A program made the translations under genes and the position numbers. From positions 62,001 through 126,000 of the forward strand of contig NZ_QPQT01000004.1 in assembly GCF_003605125.1 (NCBI RefSeq): a stretch of 64,000 bases of DNA, given 5' to 3'. The DNA comes from Shewanella algidipiscicola. Lineage in GTDB: Bacteria; Pseudomonadota; Gammaproteobacteria; Enterobacterales; Shewanellaceae. Every line of letters begins with the position of its first letter. Within the stretch, counting starts at the first letter, position 1. This document shows positions 58,159 to 64,000 of the stretch, piece by piece. A model generated the notes under the pieces. The model saw only the letters and a program-made list of their open reading frames with translations. It was not told the DNA's origin and made no database searches.

Positions 58159-58492
58159 CTTATCTCCTCTTTATCCTAATGAGCGATTCAAAACTGAATC
58201 CGATTAGCGGTTGTCAGTACTGAATAACACTATCGCTTAACGCGCTCTCATCAAGCAGCAACTGCTCTTGCTACCCAAGAGTGGCGTTTAGCCTGCGCTT
58301 ATTTGCGTCTTGGCTGAGCTGCGCAATAGTACGCCTATTTTTTAGATAAAGTAAAGCCCATTTCTAGCGAATTTTAGTCATTATTGTTATCACTGGAGTG
58401 GCGTCTGTGGCGTGGATTCGCAGCGGCGCTACACTTAAATAGTTGAGCGTGTCAGGCAGGCTTGATATTGACCCATTATTTAAGGAATGAAT
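58159..58492. other. Intergenic region, nothing recognised
   Basis: About 330 bp between the divergent arfA and the Cys-rich gene; no obvious hairpin, operator or frame. Confidence 0.4.
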
Positions 58493-58966
58493 ATGATAAA
58501 AGTTAATGGATTTAAATGTTTAGTTTTTTTGCTGTTAATCCTGATGGGAGGCTTAATGTTAACGCAGGTCAAGGCTGAAGAGTTAGCGCCGCCGTCCAGT
58601 GATGCCCTGCAGATGGCGGGAGCCAAGGGGGTATTTGCTTTCACACCAGTGGACTGGCAAGCAGGCGAAACCACTTGGTGGCTCGACTCCGATGGGGTGG
58701 CGCCAGACGTGGCGGGCTGTCATATCGGCACCGATGAGGATGGCAATGTCAATGGGCGCATGTTTGGCGAGGCTTGTTTAACGGATGTGGTATTGGTGGA
58801 GTCAAACCCAGGTAAAGGGGTGGTTCATGCTCACAGTAACGATACTGGTCATCCCGATCAGTTTGATTGCCTAAAGTGGTGTAAGGCGAGCGGCAATGCC
58901 ACTGGTCGTTGCGAGGTCGCCAGTGCGCCACCGTGTGAGCAATCAGCGAGATGTGTCTGCCAGTAA
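58493..58966 (+). CDS. Exported cysteine-rich protein of unknown function
   Basis: A 157-aa protein from the second ATG (58493, AAGGA 6 nt upstream). Signal peptide ends near LTQVKAEE. The C-terminal 35 residues hold six cysteines (FDCLKWCKASGNATGRC, PPCEQSARCVC), and CHIGT and EACLTD add two more, so four disulfides are possible. The acidic DSDGVAPDVAGCHIGTDEDG segment might bind a cation. No family recognised. Single gene. Confidence 0.55.
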   Translation: MIKVNGFKCLVFLLLILMGGLMLTQVKAEELAPPSSDALQMAGAKGVFAFTPVDWQAGETTWWLDSDGVAPDVAGCHIGTDEDGNVNGRMFGEACLTDVVLVESNPGKGVVHAHSNDTGHPDQFDCLKWCKASGNATGRCEVASAPPCEQSARCVCQ

Positions 58967-59144
58967 ATTTATCGCCGAGTTTGTCTGCGGTGACATAAGA
59001 ATAACGGCCACAGCAGTGCAGCTGACATACGGCTCATTGATTAGGCTGTTAGCGTGATTATGACTAAATTAATTCTCGCTTAAATAAAAGCTCGTATAGT
59101 GTAGCAGTTTCACTTATTTGCGCTTATTAAAGGGGGAGTGATTT

Positions 59145-59663
59145 ATGAATAACGTATTGAATCTAGTGCTTGCGGTATCGGCATTGTCGTTAACGGCCTG
59201 CGGGTTTGTGGGCGATGATAAGGCGCAAATGGAGCAAGCATGGTTAGCGCAAGATCAACAATTAAAAACCGTGGTAGAGCAGATCCGCGCTCAAGGTATT
59301 GCAACCGTTGCCCAAGGTGCGGCGGCTGGGTCGGTAGCACAGTGTGTGGCGAGCCAGCTGTCAAAGGATCCATTGGGTCAGTTAGTGAGCGTCGAAGGAG
59401 CGCTGGTGGAGCAGGCAAAAATAGCTGAGTTAATGACACAGTTACAAGCTGCTATGGAGCAAGAGGTGAGTTTTTCACAGCTATTTGATCTGTTGCTGCA
59501 AGGGGCCGACTTAGCCGCTTATGCATCGGCATTGGTTGACCAGCAAGGGCTAGAGCAGGCATTGCAAACGGTAGAACAGTTGGCACGCTCGGGCGGTGAA
59601 TTTGCCACCCAAGATTTAGGTGTGCATTTTCAGCAGTTGCTACAGGAGTGCCAACAAGGCTAA
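59145..59663 (+). CDS. Small lipoprotein, largely alpha-helical
   Basis: A 172-aa lipoprotein (lipobox LSLTACGF). The rest is Gln/Ala/Leu-rich with helical repeats (QDQQLKTVVEQIRAQGIATV, QQGLEQALQTVEQLARSGG). Two cysteines (VAQCVAS, LLQECQQ) may pair. No family recognised. GGGGGAG lies upstream of the ATG. Confidence 0.6.
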   Translation: MNNVLNLVLAVSALSLTACGFVGDDKAQMEQAWLAQDQQLKTVVEQIRAQGIATVAQGAAAGSVAQCVASQLSKDPLGQLVSVEGALVEQAKIAELMTQLQAAMEQEVSFSQLFDLLLQGADLAAYASALVDQQGLEQALQTVEQLARSGGEFATQDLGVHFQQLLQECQQG

Positions 59664-59682
59664 CTCATCGTTATTTCTACGT

Positions 59683-60609
59683 TCATGGCGCTGATGGGGC
59701 GATTGCTAATTCATGGCGATAAGGGATCGATCGCTGCGCGCCAGCTCGGGTGACTGCGATGGCCGCGGCTCGGTGGGCAAATTTCACCGCCGCATCTATG
59801 GTAGACCCTTCACTCAATGCCACCATTAAGGCGCCATTAAAGGTATCACCAGCTGCCACAGTGTCGATAGCATCGACCTCACAGCCCGGCAGTAAGCCAC
59901 AAAATTCCTCACTGCTAACGTAGGCTCCTTGTTTACCTAAGGTGATGATCACTGTTTTCAGCCCTAATTGGTGCATCATCTGGGCGGCCAGTTTGGCGCT
60001 GGCACTATCGGTGACTTCTATGCCGGTTATTGCCTCTGCCTCGGTTTCATTTGGGGTAATAATATCCACCAATTGAAACAACTCTTTGCTTATTGTTCTT
60101 GCTGGGGCTGGGTTTAGTATGGTGCTGCAGCCTTGATATTTTGCTAGCTTTAGGGCATTTAATACGCTGAGCACTGGGGTTTCTAACTGCACCAATAACC
60201 AATCGGCGGCCTCGATAAGCGGCTGATGGCGTAACAGGGCGTCAGGGGTGAGTGTGGCATTAGCGCCTGGCGAGACGCCAATCATGTTTTCACCATTTTT
60301 ATCGATAAAAATCATAGCATTACCTGTAGAGGTTTTTGCTATTTGATGCACGCCATCGGGATGGATACCATCGCTGAGCCAAGCATTACAGAGTTGTTGC
60401 CCGGCCACATCGTCTCCCACATGGCAGATAAAATCGACCCGAGTGCCTGGTTGAGCAAGGCGGGCGCTGGCCACGGCTTGGTTGGCACCTTTGCCACCAT
60501 ATTCGAGGCGATAATCGCGGCTCATTAAGGTTTGTCCAGACTCGGGGAGGAAATCGAAATTCATCACATGGTCAATATTGGCGCTACCTAAGATAAGGAG
60601 TCTGGTCAT
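59683..60609 (-). CDS. rbsK: Ribokinase
   Basis: A 308-aa PfkB-family kinase that phosphorylates ribose to ribose-5-P. GGKGANQAVASARL is the N-terminal substrate signature; NPAPAR and DTVAAGDTFNGALM carry the anion hole and catalytic Asp. Length equals E. coli RbsK (309 aa). It lies 68 bp downstream of the nucleoside hydrolase gene in the same direction; together they turn nucleosides into base plus ribose-5-P. Confidence 0.95.
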   Translation of the reverse strand: MTRLLILGSANIDHVMNFDFLPESGQTLMSRDYRLEYGGKGANQAVASARLAQPGTRVDFICHVGDDVAGQQLCNAWLSDGIHPDGVHQIAKTSTGNAMIFIDKNGENMIGVSPGANATLTPDALLRHQPLIEAADWLLVQLETPVLSVLNALKLAKYQGCSTILNPAPARTISKELFQLVDIITPNETEAEAITGIEVTDSASAKLAAQMMHQLGLKTVIITLGKQGAYVSSEEFCGLLPGCEVDAIDTVAAGDTFNGALMVALSEGSTIDAAVKFAHRAAAIAVTRAGAQRSIPYRHELAIAPSAP

Positions 60610-60677
60610 GATTATCGTCCTAATAATGAGTGGTTCTTCAGATAAAAAGGGGCGAAGGCCCCTTTAATATAAGTGAA

Positions 60678-61682
60678 TTATTGATTGTATGCGGTCAAGC
60701 ATTCAACGATAAGGTCGACAAAGCCTTGCCGGTCCAGATCAAATAGTACGGTGGCATTGGCGGGCTTGCCGGTTAAGTGGTAGCGGTCGACGACTGTCAT
60801 GCCCTGAGTGTACTCACCTTTGGTTTCCACGCCTACCCAGCACTCTTGGGCACTAAAGAGTTCAGGTTTGAGCAACCAAGCGATGGTGCAGGGATCATGT
60901 AGTGGTGCGCCGATAAAGCCCCACTTAGGATCTCTGTGATAGATCATAAAGAAGTCGAGTAACTCGGCAACACATTGCGCCACAGGATTAGGAATTTGGC
61001 GAATACGCTCAACATCTTCATCCATGATCTGGGCTTTATGGGTCACATCTAACCCACACATGGTGATGGGGATGCCTGACTTAAACACCATATCGGCGGC
61101 TTCTGGGTCAACAAAAATATTAAACTCGGCAGCTGGGGTCCAGTTACCGACCCCCGCGGCACCACCCATCAATACGATACGTTCAATCTTGCTGTGCAGT
61201 TCAGGGTAGTTGGCCAAAAACAGGGCAATATTGGTTAGTGGTCCCGACGGAATTAAGGTCACAGGATCTTTGCTTTGGCGGACTTTTTCGGCCATCAATT
61301 CAAGGGCGTTTTGCTCAAGGGCAGCAAAGCTAGGCTCGGGCAGTTGTGGGCCATCTAGACCACTTTCACCGTGTACGTTGTCGGCAATAATTAACTCTCT
61401 TGCTAATGGCTTAATGGCGCCGCTAGCAACGGGGATGTCTGAACGATTAAGCAGTGTCAGCATGCGCAGTGCATTATTAAGCGTTTTATCTGGTGTTTGA
61501 TTGCCGGCACTGGTGGTCACAGCCAAGGGATTGAGCTGCCCGCTGCTGAAAGCTAAAACTAAAGATATGGCATCGTCATGGCCGGGATCGCAATCGAGAA
61601 TGATCGGACGCGCGTTGGCGTTGGGGGCGATGGTGACGCTGGAAATGTCGATAGGGTTTGTTATTGATTTTGAATGGGTCAT
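60678..61682 (-). CDS. Ribonucleoside hydrolase (inosine-uridine preferring type)
   Basis: A 334-aa enzyme that splits N-glycosidic bonds of nucleosides. [18 protein letters not shown] is the calcium-binding signature of the family; the second half has [10 protein letters not shown]. The start is set at 61682 (AAGGAG 7 nt upstream). It forms an operon with rbsK and is divergent from the NhaC-like permease, which probably supplies its substrate. Confidence 0.93.
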   Translation of the reverse strand: MTHSKSITNPIDISSVTIAPNANARPIILDCDPGHDDAISLVLAFSSGQLNPLAVTTSAGNQTPDKTLNNALRMLTLLNRSDIPVASGAIKPLARELIIADNVHGESGLDGPQLPEPSFAALEQNALELMAEKVRQSKDPVTLIPSGPLTNIALFLANYPELHSKIERIVLMGGAAGVGNWTPAAEFNIFVDPEAADMVFKSGIPITMCGLDVTHKAQIMDEDVERIRQIPNPVAQCVAELLDFFMIYHRDPKWGFIGAPLHDPCTIAWLLKPELFSAQECWVGVETKGEYTQGMTVVDRYHLTGKPANATVLFDLDRQGFVDLIVECLTAYNQ

Positions 61683-62149
61683 TGTCACACTCCTTAGATT
61701 GACACCAGAGGAGAGTAGCACGCCAAAAAAACTTGTCACCCAAGAAGAGAAAAATTTGTGATTAACCTAAAGCCGACATACTCAAGCTGAATTCACCATA
61801 GGCAATATTTAATTATGCATCTTAGCTAAATATGCAACAGCAAAAGAGCAATAATCTAAGCGCGAACAAATTTTAGTTATATCCTTTGCTTTCAGTGGTT
61901 TAGGTTGTTGGTGTCAGCGTAGGCGATTATTTTTTTAATCAAATAAGTATTTGTTATTGACTCATCGGCCATTGAGGATTATTTTGCCGCCGATGTTTTA
62001 ACTAAGGTGCAAAATGGCATTGACCATCATCTCATGGTTAGTGGTATGTCCATAATAAAGCAGCAATTAAGCGTAGTTGGAATAATAACCAATTTCGCCT
62101 AGTGAAATTAGTTTGCCGTATTGGCTCAATTTAAGAAGGACCTTAACGC
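61683..62149. promoter_or_regulatory. Divergent promoter region with a near-palindrome
   Basis: 467 bp between the nucleoside hydrolase and the permease. TGCAT (61816) ... TTAGCTAA ... ATGCA (61836) is a 21-bp near-palindrome; CATCGGC (61963-61969) and GCCGATG (61989-61995) form another inverted pair. Either could be an operator; no regulator gene is adjacent. Confidence 0.35.
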
Positions 62150-63532
62150 ATGTCTGAAGCGACAGCCTTAAGTCTTATCCCACCTGTGGTGGTTTTGGTG
62201 TTAGCTATTTGGTTACGCCGTCCAATTCTCTCATTAATTATCGGGTCTTTAGTGGGGCTGGCGATGTATCAGCCGAGCGATGTACTCAATAATATTTCGA
62301 CTATCTCCCTTTCTGTGATGGCAGATGAGACCATAGGTTGGTTGATTCTGGTATGCGGTGGATTTGGTGCCTTAATCAGTTTGCTGGTGAAAACCGGCGG
62401 CTCGATGGCATTTGGCCGCCATGCGCTTAAGTTTGCTAAGGGACCTAAGTCATCACTGTTTATGACCTTTATCTTAGGTGTGGTGATTTTTATTGATGAT
62501 TACCTCAATGCCTTAACGGTTGGCTCGACCATGAAACGTGTCACCGATAAGTTTAAGGTATCACGTGAGATGCTGGCCTATGTGGTTGACTCAACCGCGG
62601 CGCCGATTTGTGTGTTAGTGCCGCTATCTACCTGGGCGGTCTTTTTTGGTGGCTTGTTAGTCGACAACGGTGTGGCCAGTGAAGGCCAAGGCATTGCGAT
62701 TTACATGTCGGCTATTCCATACATGTTGTATGCCTGGCTTGCGGTTGCCATGGTGCTATTGGTGATTTTGGGTATAGTGCCCGCATTTGGGCCGATGAAA
62801 AAGGCGCAACAGGCGGCGGCTCAGGGTGAGCCTGCGCTAAAACAGATGGATTTAGAAGAGGTGCAAACCTCTGATGATTATGGTGTTAAGGCCATTGAAG
62901 AAGAGTTTAAACACGCCGATAACCTAGGTAAGCTGCACAATTTTTTTGTGCCTATCATACTCTTGGTTGCCTTTACCGTGTACTTCGATATTGATGTGCT
63001 TAAAGGGTTAATTGCCACTTTAGCGGTGACTTTGCCCTATTATGGTCTGCAACGTTTGATGCCATTGTCAGAGATGATGGACCAGATGATCGACGGTTTT
63101 AAGTCGATGCTGCCAGCCATTGGCACTGTTATCGCCGCCTTCGTGTTTAAAGATGTGTGTGACAAGATGCTACTGCCGCAATATGTGATTGGTAATCTCA
63201 GCGCCTTTATGACGCCACAACTCTTGCCTGCCGTGGTATTTTTAACCATGTCGATATTGGCATTTGCGACGGGCTCAAGCTGGGGGATTTTTGCGGTGTC
63301 TATTCCTATCGTGATGCCACTAGCACAAGCGGTAGATGCTAATATTCCTTTGGTGATTGGAGCGCTGTTATCGGCCTCCTCTTTTGGTAGCCAAGCGTGC
63401 TTCTATTCCGATTCAACGGTACTGGCGGCTCAAGGCTCGGGCTGTAACTTGGTGAGCCATGCGGTCACTCAGTTACCTTATGCGCTTATTGCAGCAGTAC
63501 TAACGTTTATGGGCTTCTTATGGTTAGCCTAA
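62150..63532 (+). CDS. NhaC-family (Na+/H+ antiporter type) permease, likely nucleoside-linked
   Basis: A 460-aa inner-membrane protein with about eleven helices. FIDDYLNALTVGSTMKRVTD and PICVLVPLSTWAVFFGGLL and FATGSSWGIFAVSIPIV are NhaC-family marks. The family swaps Na+ for H+ or moves organic substrates with Na+. Context (divergent from nucleoside hydrolase and ribokinase) suggests it imports nucleosides, which is inference. AAGAAGGACC precedes the ATG. Confidence 0.85.
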   Translation: MSEATALSLIPPVVVLVLAIWLRRPILSLIIGSLVGLAMYQPSDVLNNISTISLSVMADETIGWLILVCGGFGALISLLVKTGGSMAFGRHALKFAKGPKSSLFMTFILGVVIFIDDYLNALTVGSTMKRVTDKFKVSREMLAYVVDSTAAPICVLVPLSTWAVFFGGLLVDNGVASEGQGIAIYMSAIPYMLYAWLAVAMVLLVILGIVPAFGPMKKAQQAAAQGEPALKQMDLEEVQTSDDYGVKAIEEEFKHADNLGKLHNFFVPIILLVAFTVYFDIDVLKGLIATLAVTLPYYGLQRLMPLSEMMDQMIDGFKSMLPAIGTVIAAFVFKDVCDKMLLPQYVIGNLSAFMTPQLLPAVVFLTMSILAFATGSSWGIFAVSIPIVMPLAQAVDANIPLVIGALLSASSFGSQACFYSDSTVLAAQGSGCNLVSHAVTQLPYALIAAVLTFMGFLWLA

Positions 63533-63571
63533 ACAAACGGGTTAACTAAGTCGTTACATCAGCTTAGTCAT

Positions 63572-63608
63572 AAAAACGGTGTTGGAGTCTATCCAACACC
63601 GTTTTTTT
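63572..63608. terminator. Bidirectional terminator between the NhaC-like and NhaD-like genes
   Basis: AAAAACGGTGTTGGA / TCCAACACCGTTTTT, 15-bp perfect stem, 5-nt loop, with A and T tracts. Confidence 0.9.
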
Positions 63609-63637
63609 ATGGGCAATTTTTAGCTTCATTAATGGGA

Positions 63638-64000
63638 TTAAAATAAGCCTGCGTTTAGCCAAAGGTGGGTTAAGATGCTGGCCGCATAACCTAAGGCGAT
63701 AACGGGGGTCCACTTTAAGTGAGCCGTAAAGGTGTAGACACCACGAGCCTGTCCCATTAAGGCGACTCCCGCGGCGCTGCCAATCGACAACAAACTGCCA
63801 CCGACGCCAGCGGTTAAGGTGACAAGCAGCCATTGGCCTAAGCTCATCTCTGGGTTCATGGTCAATACTGCAAACATCACCGGAATATTATCGATAATGG
63901 CCGACAACAAGCCGACGGTAATGTTGGCATAGGTGATGTCCCAGTGCTGATACATGAGCTCAGACACTAAGGCCAAATACCCCATAAACCCTAGGCCGCC
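63638..64000 (-). CDS. NhaD-type Na+/H+ antiporter, C-terminal part (runs off the window)
   Basis: The minus-strand frame is open to the window edge (GGLGFMGYLALVSEL at the cut), giving about 120 C-terminal residues. Hydrophobic helices, SAIIDNIPVMFAVLTMNP and SIGSAAGVALMGQARGVYTF, are typical of NhaD/ArsB-type ion transporters. The N-terminal part is beyond base 64000, so the internal ATG at 63985 is not the true start. Confidence 0.88.
   Translation of the reverse strand, partial: GGLGFMGYLALVSELMYQHWDITYANITVGLLSAIIDNIPVMFAVLTMNPEMSLGQWLLVTLTAGVGGSLLSIGSAAGVALMGQARGVYTFTAHLKWTPVIALGYAASILTHLWLNAGLF

Overview
The window is ordinary chromosomal DNA from a facultatively anaerobic gammaproteobacterium, almost certainly a Shewanella. 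The main support is the combination of narQP beside a pentaheme nrfA with no nrfBCD, a single-chain formate dehydrogenase fused to a GltD-like flavin domain, an MCP next to that dehydrogenase followed by prfB-lysS, and an ahpC-ahpF pair. I see no insertion sequence, prophage, CRISPR array, rRNA or tRNA. The window cuts one gene at each end: a CorA-type transporter on the left and an NhaD-type antiporter on the right.

Layout. 1-6.4 kb: CorA-like transporter (partial), small MscS channel, spermidine-synthase-like methyltransferase, ahpC-ahpF peroxide defence, a GGDEF diguanylate cyclase and a 65-aa protein. 6.6-14.4 kb: a DsbD-like thiol reductase with fused thioredoxin domain, a small exported protein, an OhrR-type regulator, a short GlpD-like oxidoreductase, rlmC and a chemoreceptor. 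14.5-22.2 kb: a 16-bp tandem repeat touching the stop codon of the fused formate dehydrogenase, then prfB with its programmed +1 frameshift, and lysS. 22.3-30.1 kb: rluE, nagB, rlhA, a PH-domain protein, a periplasmic catalase-like peroxidase, rpiA and a DUF808 membrane protein. 30.2-35.7 kb: LysR regulator divergent from a cidA/lrgA-lrgB pair, a CBS-domain protein, a Tat-exported PhoD lipoprotein and a phosphoribosyltransferase with a perfect leader hairpin.

35.8-43.5 kb is an envelope-rich block: an M1-aminopeptidase-like lipoprotein that has lost its zinc site, lpoB with its COG3014 partner, slyX with a WD40 lipoprotein, FkpA and YacL. 43.6-47.7 kb is a nitrite respiration module: narQ-narP divergent from nrfA, with a CRP-like box and a NarP-like 7-2-7 palindrome between them. 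47.8-52.0 kb has an isochorismatase-like hydrolase, glnK-amtB for ammonium uptake, and two exported proteins. 52.1-59.7 kb holds a DsbA with an atypical CHNC active site, a DnaJ-related protein, a nitroreductase, an EEP-family nuclease/phosphatase, an unknown zinc-finger-like protein, an EamA exporter, arfA (with a terminator inside the reading frame) and two small exported unknowns. 59.7-64 kb is a likely nucleoside catabolism locus: ribokinase, nucleoside hydrolase and a divergent NhaC-family permease.

Two translation-quality genes here carry their own built-in feedback: prfB senses RF2 through a frameshift at UGA, and arfA appears to make a non-stop mRNA by terminating inside its coding region. 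I found no clearly new multi-gene system. The best leads are the catalytically dead M1 lipoprotein, the arfA terminator, the nrf control region, the fdh-associated tandem repeats and a few uncharacterised exported proteins. All functional calls come from reading motifs and overall resemblance; no searches were run.
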